From RGIG3009 sp045653425 (GTDB taxonomy: Bacteria > Bacillota > Clostridia > Oscillospirales > Acutalibacteraceae): a stretch of 64,000 nt of DNA. Each line of letters starts with the position of its first letter. The first letter of the stretch is position 1. Under the pieces are notes generated by a model. It saw only the letters and a program-made list of their open reading frames with translations. It was not told the DNA's origin and made no database searches. Both the position numbers and the translations under genes were made by a program. The stretch spans positions 12,572 to 76,571 of the forward strand of contig JAZOLU010000027.1 in the NCBI GenBank assembly GCA_045653425.1, in the 5' to 3' direction. Of this stretch, positions 9,143-18,283 are shown one piece after another.

Positions 9143-9503
9143 TGGTATCCCCCTCCAAAAAACTGGCCGTATCCAAAACGTTGGCATCTTGCCACAAACG
9201 TTCCAAATCGTAAAATTCGCGAGAACTCTCCAAAAACACGTGCAACACCACCGAACCAAAATCCAGCAACGTCCACAATGCCGTGTTGTAGCCCTCCGTG
9301 TGAAGCGGATGGATGCCCGCCTGCGCCAACGCGGTTTCTACATAATCAATCAGTGCTTTTACCTGCGTGGTACTGCCGCCCGAAGTAATAATAAACCGGT
9401 CGGCCAACGACGTAACCCCGCTAACATCCAACACGCGAATGTCCCGCGCTTTGTGTGTGTCCAACGACACAACAATGGCTTTGGTTATTTCATTCAGCGT
9501 CAT
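9129..9503 (-). CDS. rsfS: Ribosomal silencing factor RsfS
   Basis: A 124-residue RsfS/Iojap-family protein. These factors bind ribosomal protein uL14 on the 50S subunit and block subunit joining when nutrients are scarce. Family landmarks are the start region with DTHKARDIRVLDV, the loop DRFIITSG, and the C-terminal WTLLDFGSVVLHVF with FYDLERLW. It lies between an LCP protein and leuS, a placement that is common in Clostridia, and its 3' end overlaps the leuS start. Confidence 0.95.
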   Translation of the reverse strand: MTLNEITKAIVVSLDTHKARDIRVLDVSGVTSLADRFIITSGGSTTQVKALIDYVETALAQAGIHPLHTEGYNTALWTLLDFGSVVLHVFLESSREFYDLERLWQDANVLDTASFLEGDTNEKV

Positions 9504-9506
9504 AGT

Positions 9507-10724
9507 TTACCCCGCTTTTTTGGTTGTGGTAGCCGTACTTTGCGCGGTTGTGCTTGTTGACGATGCCTCCACAAATCCTGTTTGTGTTACCGCAATGTCC
9601 GAAAGCACCTGCCGATGCGTATTTTCCGTGCCGCCCGTTGCCAACTCCGTTACTTGCAAATCTGCCTCGGTCACTTCGTTGTCATACGGATGGAAATCGG
9701 CATTCAGCACCTTTACCAGCGAAGCGCGATGCACACTGTAATACGAATTGGCGTTAAACGCGGTAATCTCGCCGGGGATGATTTGCGCCGTCATCTTTTC
9801 CGGCGTTACCTTTTTGAGTTCTTTTACCAAGCTCACCATATCGGCGGCGGTCACGTTGCTGCGAATGGGCGTGGACCCGCTCATCAGCGGTATGATCGAC
9901 GTGTCGTTCAGTTGTTCCTCACTTTGGGCGCACAGCCGCTGGAACAGTGCCAAAAACACCTTGCGCTGCCGCACCAAACGCGCCACGTCGCCACTCACGC
10001 CCTTGTCGCGTTTAAGCACGTAGTCCAACGCGCCCGCGCCGTCCAGCGTTTTCACGCCTTTGCCGTAGGAAACATCGCCCAGTTTCATAGCGGATTCTAA
10101 CTCCACATCCACGCCGCCGAGCAAGTTTATCAGTTTAACAAACCCTTCTTGCGGTAAAAAGAAGTAACCGTCCACCGGCAACGAATACTGCTCGTTAAAA
10201 ATAGAGGAAACGTTGTACCACTGCGAGCCCTTTTTGGTAGTGACGGTATGACCGGCGGCTTTGTGCTGGTCAATTTCCGTTTTATAAATGCGCTTGCCTT
10301 CAAATTCGCACCAATCCAGCGGTGCGGGGTTGCCCCACACGCTGCCCGCCTTTTTTACCGCCCAAGCATCACTATCACCCAAATACGTATCCTGCGGCAC
10401 TTCCAAAATGCTGAGGGTATCTTTTTTCTTATCGTGGCACACCAAGGAAAGGTGTTCGGTATCCCCTGTTTCGGGGTCGGCACCCAATAAGCCCACCACA
10501 TAATACGCCACCTTTTTTTGCAGTGCCGTGGGGGTGGTGTCCAGCACGTTCACGTCCGATACGGTATTGTCCTTGTGCTGGGAGGTATTGTTAATCATTT
10601 GTGCCAACACAAAGCCGAAAATAACCACCAGGGCAATAAACGACAAACCCGCAATGGTTAAAATACTGCTGCCTTTCATACGCTTTTTGCCGGCCGTTTT
10701 TTTCTTGCGTGTATCTTTTGCCAT
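9507..10724 (-). CDS. LytR-CpsA-Psr (LCP) family cell-wall protein
   Basis: A 405-residue membrane-anchored protein. A basic cytoplasmic N-terminus (KKKTAGKKRMK) is followed by a transmembrane segment at about 22-43 and an extracellular LCP domain. LCP enzymes transfer undecaprenyl-linked glycopolymers to peptidoglycan. The conserved core is recognisable in the segment with LINLLGGVDVELE, the RDKGVSGDVARLVRQRK helix that supplies the substrate-binding arginines, and the C-terminal IPGEI strand. A Ser/Thr-rich tail closes the protein. The sequence is divergent in its first strand, so enzyme activity is inferred. Its start overlaps the nadD-yqeK stop by one base. Confidence 0.8.
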   Translation of the reverse strand: MAKDTRKKKTAGKKRMKGSSILTIAGLSFIALVVIFGFVLAQMINNTSQHKDNTVSDVNVLDTTPTALQKKVAYYVVGLLGADPETGDTEHLSLVCHDKKKDTLSILEVPQDTYLGDSDAWAVKKAGSVWGNPAPLDWCEFEGKRIYKTEIDQHKAAGHTVTTKKGSQWYNVSSIFNEQYSLPVDGYFFLPQEGFVKLINLLGGVDVELESAMKLGDVSYGKGVKTLDGAGALDYVLKRDKGVSGDVARLVRQRKVFLALFQRLCAQSEEQLNDTSIIPLMSGSTPIRSNVTAADMVSLVKELKKVTPEKMTAQIIPGEITAFNANSYYSVHRASLVKVLNADFHPYDNEVTEADLQVTELATGGTENTHRQVLSDIAVTQTGFVEASSTSTTAQSTATTTKKAG

Positions 10725-11926
10725 TAGTTGCCACCGTTCCTTTCTTGGTATTCTTCATAACAGGAAAGCGTATCCGGATGCACCGGAAGCCCCTGCGCGT
10801 GCAAGTCCTCAATCGTGTAAGCCAGCGCATACCGCATGGCTTCGTCTGCATCACGCTCTGCCAATTCGCGAATCACCTCAACGTCGGGGAAATCGCGGTC
10901 CTCCGAGGTGAAATCCGCTAAATACAGCACCACTTCCGCCGTGCTCATTCCCGCGCGGCCGGTGGTGTGATACCGCACCGGCAACAAAATCTGCGGGTCG
11001 GTAATGCCCAAAATGTGTTCCAAAAACACCGCCCCCGCGTGGGCGTGCCACAATTTTGGCGATTGCTGTTCCACAGTGTCTAACAGTATACCAAAGTCTG
11101 CAAAAATTTGCAACTGGGAATCGCCGTCGGTATCTTTCAAAATATCGTGCAGCAATCCCGCCGTATACGCTTTGTCCGGGTCGGCACCGTACAGGTGCGC
11201 CAAATGCTCGGCTTGCTTGGCCACCGCCAACGAATGGCGATACCGTTTGGGCGTTAGCCGCCCTCGCAAAATGCGGCAGTACTGCTCGTTGGGTGAGTGA
11301 TGCTCCTGCACAACGGTATACAACTGCTGTGCCGCCATATATGCCGCCACCGTATCCGGCACCAGCCCTTTTACCGATTGCCCGGCGCGCACCCGCTCGC
11401 GAATGTCGGTGGACGACACGTGCGGTGTGTCAAATGCCTCCACCACGCACTGCGCACCCTGTACTTTTAGCGTGTCGGCATACGCCAGCAATGTCTCCAT
11501 CGGTACGTCGTCACGCGGCACCGTGCACAGTACTGCCAAACGGGCAATATCGGCAAACCGATGCCAACTGCCCAGCGTAAGAAACATATCCGCGCCCACC
11601 AGTAAAAACAACTGCGTTTGCGGTTGAGCACGTTTCATCTCTTCCAGTGTGTTCACGGTAAAACTGGCACCGCGGCGGTTAATTTCCAGTTCCGACACCG
11701 CCAGTTCAGGATGCGGCGCACACGCCAACCGACACATCTCCACGCGGTCAATGGCGGGAGCCATCTCGGTTTTAATCTTGTGTGGGGGAATAAACGTTGG
11801 CATTAGCACCACACGGTCCAAATTCAACCGTGCGGCAAATTCCCGCGCAAGCAAAATATGCCCGTTGTGAATGGGGTCAAACGTACCGCCGAACAGCGCG
11901 ATACGCGGTGTGTGCCCGCCGCTCAT
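10724..11926 (-). CDS. nadD: Fused nicotinate-nucleotide adenylyltransferase (NadD) and YqeK HD-domain hydrolase
   Basis: A 400-residue two-domain protein. Residues 1-205 are NadD, which adenylates nicotinate mononucleotide in NAD synthesis; they show GGTFDPIHNGH (13-23) and the second nucleotide motif SSTDIR (170-175). Residues about 215-400 are a YqeK-type HD hydrolase, with His230 and the HD pair His259-Asp260 in LLHDI. YqeK proteins hydrolyse diadenosine tetraphosphate in the best-studied cases. The two are separate adjacent genes in most Firmicutes and are joined here in one frame. The gene follows yhbY with a four-base overlap. Confidence 0.93.
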   Translation of the reverse strand: MSGGHTPRIALFGGTFDPIHNGHILLAREFAARLNLDRVVLMPTFIPPHKIKTEMAPAIDRVEMCRLACAPHPELAVSELEINRRGASFTVNTLEEMKRAQPQTQLFLLVGADMFLTLGSWHRFADIARLAVLCTVPRDDVPMETLLAYADTLKVQGAQCVVEAFDTPHVSSTDIRERVRAGQSVKGLVPDTVAAYMAAQQLYTVVQEHHSPNEQYCRILRGRLTPKRYRHSLAVAKQAEHLAHLYGADPDKAYTAGLLHDILKDTDGDSQLQIFADFGILLDTVEQQSPKLWHAHAGAVFLEHILGITDPQILLPVRYHTTGRAGMSTAEVVLYLADFTSEDRDFPDVEVIRELAERDADEAMRYALAYTIEDLHAQGLPVHPDTLSCYEEYQERNGGN

Positions 11927-12219
11927 CGTACACGGGGCAGCACAATCTTCTGCTCTTCCGGCGCGGGCCGATACAGCACGAAGGTGCGACCGATAACCTG
12001 TACCACCGCCGCGTTGGTAGCAGCGGCCAACGCTTCTGCCGCCTCGCGGGCGGTAACGGGAGCGGTTTCCAGCACTTTTCCCTTAATCAGTTCGCGGGCG
12101 GTGAGCGCATCGTCTGCCTGCTTCACAATGGTATCTGCCATACCGCCTTTGCCCACGTGTACAATGGCTTCCAGCGGGTTTGCCAACCCACGCAAATAGG
12201 CGCGTTGTTTGCTTGTCAT
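11923..12219 (-). CDS. yhbY: YhbY family RNA-binding protein (CRM domain)
   Basis: A 98-residue single CRM-domain protein of the YhbY family, which associates with pre-50S ribosomal particles. The start region RAYLRGLANPLEAIVHVGKGG and the closing QVIGRTFVLYRP are characteristic. It overlaps rdgB upstream and nadD-yqeK downstream, each by four bases. In many Firmicutes yhbY likewise sits directly before nadD and yqeK. Confidence 0.92.
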   Translation of the reverse strand: MTSKQRAYLRGLANPLEAIVHVGKGGMADTIVKQADDALTARELIKGKVLETAPVTAREAAEALAAATNAAVVQVIGRTFVLYRPAPEEQKIVLPRVR

Positions 12220-12821
12220 ACTCGTTCTCCTATTCTTTTACGCAATGCCTCCCGAAACGCGCGTAAGGCGTTGCCGCGATGGCTGATTGCATCCTTTTCC
12301 TCTTCCGTTAACTCGGCCACTGTTTTACCGTCGGCCACTATCATTAGCGGGTCATATCCAAACCCACGTTCGCCGCGTTCCTCCGTGCCGATAACACCGT
12401 GCATCTCACCCTCGGCGGCAAGCGGTTCGCTGCCGTCGGGGAACACACAACATACCGCGCACACATAATGCGCGCCCCGCTTTTCCGGCGGTAATCCGTC
12501 CAATTCTCCCAGCAGTTTGCGGTTGCGGTCCTTATCCGTGGCATCCGGCCCGCCGTACCGCGCGGAATAAATACCGGGTCCGCCGTTGAGTGCGTCCACC
12601 GCAATACCGGAATCGTCCGCAATGGCGGGTAATCCGGTTGCGGCGCAAGCAGACGCCGCCTTTAACAGGGCGTTTTCCGCAAAGGTGGTGCCGGTCTCCT
12701 CCACCTCCGGCAACACCATACCGAGGTCGCGGTCGGTCACGGCTTCAATGCCCAGCGGTTCCAAAATGCGTGTGAGTTCCACTAACTTATCTTGATTATG
12801 TGTTGCAATGATATACCGCAT
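12216..12821 (-). CDS. rdgB: XTP/dITP diphosphatase (RdgB/HAM1)
   Basis: A 201-residue nucleotide-pool cleaning enzyme that hydrolyses non-canonical purine triphosphates (XTP, ITP, dITP). The N-terminus IIATHNQDKLVEL, the metal site in ADDSGIAVDAL, and the stretch GPGIYSARYGG followed by GFGYDPL are diagnostic. The start ATG lies four bases past the ftsY stop; the longer reading that begins at 12902 lies inside ftsY and is unlikely. The gene belongs to the ftsY-rdgB-yhbY-nadD/yqeK run. Confidence 0.95.
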   Translation of the reverse strand: MRYIIATHNQDKLVELTRILEPLGIEAVTDRDLGMVLPEVEETGTTFAENALLKAASACAATGLPAIADDSGIAVDALNGGPGIYSARYGGPDATDKDRNRKLLGELDGLPPEKRGAHYVCAVCCVFPDGSEPLAAEGEMHGVIGTEERGERGFGYDPLMIVADGKTVAELTEEEKDAISHRGNALRAFREALRKRIGERV

Positions 12822-12825
12822 ACGC

Positions 12826-13734
12826 TCACTCCCCAAATAAACCGTCGGCAAATGCCGCCGCATCAAACGGCTGTAAATCGTCAATGCCTTCGCCCACGCC
12901 AATGAATTTTACCGGCACATCCAGTTCTTCGTGAATGGTGAGTACCACCCCACCGCGTGCCGTACCGTCTAACTTGGTAAGCACAATGCCGGTAATGCCC
13001 GCTACTTTGCGGAATTCCCGTGCTTGATTTACGGCGTTTTGCCCCGTGGTAGCATCCACCACCAACAACACTTCCACCGCCGCTTCGGGCAATTCGCGGT
13101 CGATAATACGGCGCATTTTGTGCAGTTCATCCATTAAATTTTTCTTGTTGTGCAGACGTCCCGCGGTGTCGCAAATTACCACGTCTGCGCCGCGGGCTTT
13201 TGCCGCGGAAACGGTGTCAAACACCACCGCCGATGGGTCAGCCCCCTGCGAGTGCCGAATGCACTCCACACCGGCACGCTGTGCCCAAATTTCCAACTGT
13301 TCAATGGCGGCGGCACGGAACGTGTCTGCCGCGCCCAAAATTACTTGCTTGCCCTGCGCTTTCAGCCCCGCCGCCAACTTGCCGATGGTGGTGGTTTTTC
13401 CCACACCATTCACACCAATCACCAAAACCACCGATGGGCGGGTGCTTAAATTTAATTCCTGTTCACCCGCCAGCATTTGTGCCACAGTTTCACGCAACAA
13501 CCCGCGAATGGCCGTAGGGTCGGTAATGCCGCGCTCCTTAACCAAGGTACGCAACCGTTCGCACACCGCCTGCGCGGTGGCAACACCCACGTCACCCGTA
13601 ATCAGCACTTCTTCCAATTCTTCAAACAGTTCTTCGTCAATACGGGTAAACGCCGCCAGCATACTGTTAACCGTGCCCACTAACGATTCCCGCGTTTTAC
13701 GGAGTCCTTCACCAATTTTACTAAAAAAACCCAT
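12826..13734 (-). CDS. ftsY: Signal recognition particle receptor FtsY
   Basis: A 302-residue SRP-family GTPase that docks ribosome-SRP complexes to the membrane. It has a short N domain and a G domain with Walker A GVNGVGKTT (107-115), DTAGR, and TKLDGTARGG. The acidic A domain of E. coli is absent, as in most Firmicutes. The start ATG is preceded by AAGGAG and lies 13 bases after smc, so smc and ftsY are cotranscribed, as they are in Bacillus. Confidence 0.96.
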   Translation of the reverse strand: MGFFSKIGEGLRKTRESLVGTVNSMLAAFTRIDEELFEELEEVLITGDVGVATAQAVCERLRTLVKERGITDPTAIRGLLRETVAQMLAGEQELNLSTRPSVVLVIGVNGVGKTTTIGKLAAGLKAQGKQVILGAADTFRAAAIEQLEIWAQRAGVECIRHSQGADPSAVVFDTVSAAKARGADVVICDTAGRLHNKKNLMDELHKMRRIIDRELPEAAVEVLLVVDATTGQNAVNQAREFRKVAGITGIVLTKLDGTARGGVVLTIHEELDVPVKFIGVGEGIDDLQPFDAAAFADGLFGE

Positions 13735-13747
13735 ACGCTCTCCTTTT

Positions 13748-16700
13748 TTACGGATTGCCGTCCGTAATGCCCAGTTTCGCTTCAACCTCACTTGCGCGCA
13801 GTTCCAACAACTTGGAAATGCCCTGCTCCTGCATTGTCACGCCATACAGCACGTCGGCTTCCTCCATAGTGCCGCGACGGTGCGTAATCACAATAAATTG
13901 CGTTTTGTCGCACATGCGCCGCAAATATTGCGCGTAACGGTCCACGTTCACGTCGTCCAGCGCGGCTTCCACCTCGTCCAGCATACAGAACGGCGACGGT
14001 GTTACCTTCAAAATGGCAAACAACAACGCCGTGGCTACCAACGCCTTTTCGCCGCCGGACAGCGCATCCATATTCAAAATCACCTTGCCGGGCGGCTGGG
14101 CGTGCATCTCAATGCCGGAATGAAGAATGTCGTCCGGTTCGGTCAGCACCAGTTCCGCCTTACCGCCGCCGAACAAATCGCGGAACACTTCGCCAAAATA
14201 CTCGTTAATTTGGCGGAACCGCGTTATGAACATTTCGCGCATTTGCACCGTCAGTTCGCCGATGAGTTTCAGCAATTCCTCGCGCGAAACTTCCACATCG
14301 TTCACCTGAGTGCTTAGGAACTCATACCGTTTACTTACCTCACGGTATTCTTCAATGGTGTCCACGTTCACGCTACCCAGCGCGCGAATTTTGTTCTTTA
14401 ATTCACTCAAACGGCGGTTTGCCAGCCCCATATCTTCAATGACGGCCGCTTGCTGTTCCGCCTCGCTGCGGGTTAATTCGTATTCCTCGTACAACCGCCG
14501 CAGAATGTCCTCGGTTTCCTTTTGGGCGGCGGCGCATTTTTCTTCCAACCGCGCCATTTCGCGTCCCAACAATTCCCGTTCTTCGGCTTTACCGCGGCTC
14601 TGCTGGCGCAAGGTGGTTTGCCGTGCTTCTTCTTCCAACCGCCGCGCCGTTAGCGTTTGTATTTGCCCCTCGGCTTCGCGCGCTTGCGTGCGCAACTGCA
14701 CCGCTTGTTCGCGTAACAAAGCTTCCTGTGCCGTCAATTCTTCGCTGCGCACACGCAGTTCGGCAATCCGCGCCTGCATCTGCTCGCGGGCACCGTCTTG
14801 GTCCGCCTGCCGCACGCGCAGTTCGGCAATGGCCGCGTGCAAACCCTCAATCTCTTTTTGATATTCCGCAACCGCCAGTTTTTGCTCGCTCATTTGCTCT
14901 GCTAACTGCTCACGCTGAACGGCTAATTGCTGACGACCGCCATCTAATGCGGACAATTCCGCTTCCAATGCCTCTTTTTTTGCCGTGATTTCGGCACTCT
15001 GTTGTGTGGCATCCTCCACACTGCGGCGACAATCGGCCGCGCGGGCGTTCAATTCGTCTATTTCGCGCGTTGCCGCCGCCAACGAACTCTCGCAACCCTC
15101 TTCCAGTTCAGTTAAACGGTGCAGTTCACCCTCCAGACGAATACTATCCTCCTGTGCGGTAGTCAGTTCGCCCTGAACACCGGATAATTCCGCCTGTACG
15201 GCCGCCACTTCCTGTTGAAGTGCTTTGAGCGTTTCCCGCTCGCTTTCGGCTTTGGCAACCAGTTTGGCGCGCTCGGCCTCCAGCCGTTCAATCTCGCTCC
15301 GACGGGATAACAAACCCGCCTCTTTTACGTGCGAACCGCCCGACAGTGAACCGCCGGCATTCACCACTTGTCCGTCCAGTGTGACCACGCGGAATTTGTA
15401 CCCATACTTGCGAGCAATGACCACGGCGCAATCTAAATCCTCTGCCACCACCACGCGACCCAACAAGTAGCACGCAACGGTTTCGTAATCTTTGTCGGTG
15501 CGCACCAGTTCGTCCGCCAGTCCTACAAAGCCGCTTTCGTCCGCCAATCCTTTTTCCGTTAATCGGTTCCCGCGAATGGACGCCATCGGTAAAAACGTAG
15601 CGCGCCCGTTTTTGCTTTGTTTTAAATAGGCAATGCCACGCTTGGCATCTTCTTCCCGCTCTACCACAACGTGTTGTGCCGCACCGCCCAACGCCGTTTC
15701 AATTGCCAAAGCGTATGCCGCATCGGTATGAATTAACCGCGATACCGGTCCGCGCACACCACGCAGTTCCCCGCGTTGCGCCTGCTTAACCACCAAACGC
15801 ACACTGTGAGAAAAACCCTCCAAATTGCGTTCCATTTCTTCCAACAAACCAATGCGCCGTGTTTTTTCTTCCACATCCAAATCGGTGCGGTCGGCTTGTT
15901 GACGAGCACTGTCCAACCGCGCACTGCGAGTGGACAGGCGCAGTTCGTACCCGCGTGCGGCATTTTGCAGTTCGCTGATTTTCTCGCCCAACGCCTCGTA
16001 ATCGGCACGGCACGCCTCTCGCTCACTGCGCAAAGTATCCCGCCGCAAGGTATGCTCCGCTAACGCCCCTGTTAACTGCGACAACCGCAGCGTAATTTCC
16101 GAAAGCGACGATTCTCCCGTTACGGCGCGCACCCGCATATCCGACAAGTCCGAGGCAAACGCCGCCGCTTGGCGGTTCATTTCCTCGATACGGCCGGAAA
16201 CCTCCTCGTTACTGCGGAGCAGGGCCTCCCACTCCTCCGTTAACGCTACCTGACACCGTTCCGCTTCGGCAATACTCTCCTGTTTGGCGGCAATGCCCGC
16301 CTCGTGCTCCGCCACCACCGTTTCCAGTTGCAACCGGCCTTGCACCGCTTGTTCACTTTCGCTTTCCATACGAGCAATGTTTTCCTCATTATGCTCGCGG
16401 TCGTTGCGCACCAAATCGGCATTGCCGTCGCAACGCATCGCCTCTTCCTCACGGTGCGCTATCTCGCCACGCAAGGTTTCCAATTCCGCCTCTACGGTGC
16501 GGGCGGATTCCATCAGCAATTCCAATTCGCGCTCGGTGTTATCCATAGACGCGCCGGCATTGTCGTACTGCGTGCGCGCCAACTCCAAACGAGAATCCAA
16601 ATCGCGTAGGGTATCGCGTGAACAATCAATGGTGTGCAGCCACACCCCAATTTCCAAGCCCTTTTTCTCCTGCGCATATTCCAAATACTTTTTGGCTTTT

Positions 16701-17329
16701 TCGGATTGCGTTTTCAGCGGCCCAACGCGTTCCTCCAACTCCTTCAAAATATCCCGCAGGCGCAACAAATTATCCTCTGCCGCTTTTAAGCGACGTTCCG
16801 CCTCGTTTTTGCGGTAGCGGTATTTGGCAATACCCGCCGCCTCCTCAAAAATTTCGCGGCGTTCCTCCGAGCGGGACGACACAATATTGTCAATACGCCC
16901 TTGGCCGATAATGGAGTAGCCATCGCGACCCAATCCGGTATCCATAAACAACAACTGCACGTCACGCAGACGCACGGTGGCGTTGTTTAGCAAATATTCA
17001 CTCTCGCCCGAACGGTAATACCGACGGGTGACTTTTACATCATCCGAATCAAACGCTAATACGCGGTTACGGTTATCAATTGTCAGCGATACCTCAGCAA
17101 ACCCCACCGCGCGACGCTGTGAGGTGCCGTTAAAAATAACGTCCTCCATTTTGGAGCCGCGCAGTGTTTTGCTGGACTGCTCACCCAGCACCCAACGCAC
17201 CGCATCACTGATATTCGATTTGCCGCTGCCGTTGGGGCCCACCACCGCGGTAATGCCGTTGCCGAACGATAGCGTTGTTTTATCCGGAAAGGACTTAAAA
17301 CCCTGAATTTCCAGCGATTTTAGAATCAT
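13748..17329 (-). CDS. smc: Chromosome segregation protein SMC
   Basis: A 1193-residue SMC ATPase that organises and helps separate chromosomes together with ScpA and ScpB. The head begins with Walker A in GPNGSGKSNISD (about 32-43). Two long coiled coils flank a hinge at about 500-660 containing RGPVSRLI and the Gly-rich VVNAGGSLSGGS. The C-terminal head carries the signature LSGGEKALVATALL and Walker B CMLDEVEAALDD. Length is full. It lies between rnc and ftsY, which is the classical Firmicutes order. Confidence 0.97.
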   Translation of the reverse strand: MILKSLEIQGFKSFPDKTTLSFGNGITAVVGPNGSGKSNISDAVRWVLGEQSSKTLRGSKMEDVIFNGTSQRRAVGFAEVSLTIDNRNRVLAFDSDDVKVTRRYYRSGESEYLLNNATVRLRDVQLLFMDTGLGRDGYSIIGQGRIDNIVSSRSEERREIFEEAAGIAKYRYRKNEAERRLKAAEDNLLRLRDILKELEERVGPLKTQSEKAKKYLEYAQEKKGLEIGVWLHTIDCSRDTLRDLDSRLELARTQYDNAGASMDNTERELELLMESARTVEAELETLRGEIAHREEEAMRCDGNADLVRNDREHNEENIARMESESEQAVQGRLQLETVVAEHEAGIAAKQESIAEAERCQVALTEEWEALLRSNEEVSGRIEEMNRQAAAFASDLSDMRVRAVTGESSLSEITLRLSQLTGALAEHTLRRDTLRSEREACRADYEALGEKISELQNAARGYELRLSTRSARLDSARQQADRTDLDVEEKTRRIGLLEEMERNLEGFSHSVRLVVKQAQRGELRGVRGPVSRLIHTDAAYALAIETALGGAAQHVVVEREEDAKRGIAYLKQSKNGRATFLPMASIRGNRLTEKGLADESGFVGLADELVRTDKDYETVACYLLGRVVVAEDLDCAVVIARKYGYKFRVVTLDGQVVNAGGSLSGGSHVKEAGLLSRRSEIERLEAERAKLVAKAESERETLKALQQEVAAVQAELSGVQGELTTAQEDSIRLEGELHRLTELEEGCESSLAAATREIDELNARAADCRRSVEDATQQSAEITAKKEALEAELSALDGGRQQLAVQREQLAEQMSEQKLAVAEYQKEIEGLHAAIAELRVRQADQDGAREQMQARIAELRVRSEELTAQEALLREQAVQLRTQAREAEGQIQTLTARRLEEEARQTTLRQQSRGKAEERELLGREMARLEEKCAAAQKETEDILRRLYEEYELTRSEAEQQAAVIEDMGLANRRLSELKNKIRALGSVNVDTIEEYREVSKRYEFLSTQVNDVEVSREELLKLIGELTVQMREMFITRFRQINEYFGEVFRDLFGGGKAELVLTEPDDILHSGIEMHAQPPGKVILNMDALSGGEKALVATALLFAILKVTPSPFCMLDEVEAALDDVNVDRYAQYLRRMCDKTQFIVITHRRGTMEEADVLYGVTMQEQGISKLLELRASEVEAKLGITDGNP

Positions 17330-17360
17330 ATCTTCACGTCTCCTGTCGGATAATTCCGTA

Positions 17361-18059
17361 TTAACGGTCGTATCCCATCAGTTTCAGCGCTTCGCGCGCC
17401 GCTTGCTGTTCCGCCTCTTTTTTACTGTTGCCTTTACCGCGACCAATCACGTTGGAGTTCAAATGCACTTCCATTATGAACACCTTGTTGTGGTCGGGCC
17501 CGCTTTCTCCCGCCAGCACGTATTCCACGTGTTCCTCGGGGTTTTGTTGCACAATTTCCTGCAACAACGTTTTGTAATCCTTAAACTGCGGGCGACGGCG
17601 GTTGTTTAATTCCTCTTGCAAAAACGGCACAATAAACGCTTCCGCCGGTTCCAAGCCGCCGTCCAAATAAATGGCGGCAATCACGGCCTCAAACGCATCT
17701 GCCAAAATAGAGGAGCGGTCGGCTCCGCCGCCGCGGCGTTCCCCGTGACCGAGCAACAAATGGTCGCCCAACCCCAGTCGGCGAGCATAGGAGCTGAGCG
17801 CTTTTTCGCACACCAGTGCCGCGCGCAAACGGGTTAGTTCCCCTTCTTCGCCGGAACCGTGACGGAACAAGTACCCCGCGGTAATGAAACCAAGCACCGA
17901 GTCGCCCAAAAATTCCAAACGTTCATTGCTTTTCAGGTCGCGCCGTGCCTCGTTTGCATACGAAGAATGCGTCAACGCATTTTCCAACAACAGCGGTTGG
18001 CGAAAGGTATACCCGATTTTTTTCATCATTTCTCGCGTTGTTTCTTGCATTGTCATCAC
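17361..18059 (-). CDS. rnc: Ribonuclease III
   Basis: A 232-residue endonuclease that cuts double-stranded RNA and matures rRNA precursors. The RNase III signature NERLEFLGDSVLGF spans about 45-58, and the second catalytic patch is ADAFEAVIAAIYLDGG. The C-terminal ~70 residues form a double-stranded RNA-binding domain (DYKTLLQEIVQQN through KKEAEQQAAREALK). It overlaps the preceding acyl-carrier-like gene by four bases. Several ATGs occur in the first 12 codons, so the exact start is uncertain by a few residues. Confidence 0.96.
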   Translation of the reverse strand: MMTMQETTREMMKKIGYTFRQPLLLENALTHSSYANEARRDLKSNERLEFLGDSVLGFITAGYLFRHGSGEEGELTRLRAALVCEKALSSYARRLGLGDHLLLGHGERRGGGADRSSILADAFEAVIAAIYLDGGLEPAEAFIVPFLQEELNNRRRPQFKDYKTLLQEIVQQNPEEHVEYVLAGESGPDHNKVFIMEVHLNSNVIGRGKGNSKKEAEQQAAREALKLMGYDR

Positions 18060-18283
18060 CCCAGTCGGTCTTCAATCAGTGCTACCATATCCTCCACCGT
18101 TTCCAACGGCGGTAAATCGTCCGGCACGGGCTCATCCACAAATCGTTCCCAAAGCCACAGTGCCGTTTCGCAACGTTCCTCTTGTGTAAGATTCAGGTCG
18201 TCCAGGCTCGCCGCCATGGTTACGTCCTCCGCATCACAACCAAACCGGTCAACCAGCAGGCGTGTCAGCAGTTGCAGTACCAT
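18056..18283 (-). CDS. Acyl carrier protein-like protein lacking the phosphopantetheine serine
   Basis: A 75-residue acidic protein in the exact position of acpP between plsX and rnc. It aligns with acyl carrier proteins along its length: a first helix ending in DRFGCDAEDVT, the loop before helix II, then a last helix with ETVEDMVALIEDRL. Where ACPs have DSL, with the serine that carries 4'-phosphopantetheine, this protein reads TQE at 33-35, so the prosthetic group could not be attached. It may have lost carrier function and serve a structural or regulatory role, with a functional ACP encoded elsewhere. GGGAGAGGG precedes the ATG, and its start lies inside the end of plsX. Confidence 0.7.
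   Translation of the reverse strand: MVLQLLTRLLVDRFGCDAEDVTMAASLDDLNLTQEERCETALWLWERFVDEPVPDDLPPLETVEDMVALIEDRLG

Noticed and set aside
13046..14317. 423-codon plus-strand open frame opposite ftsY and smc
   Set aside because: Antisense shadow; low-complexity Ser/Thr/Arg composition and no start signal.
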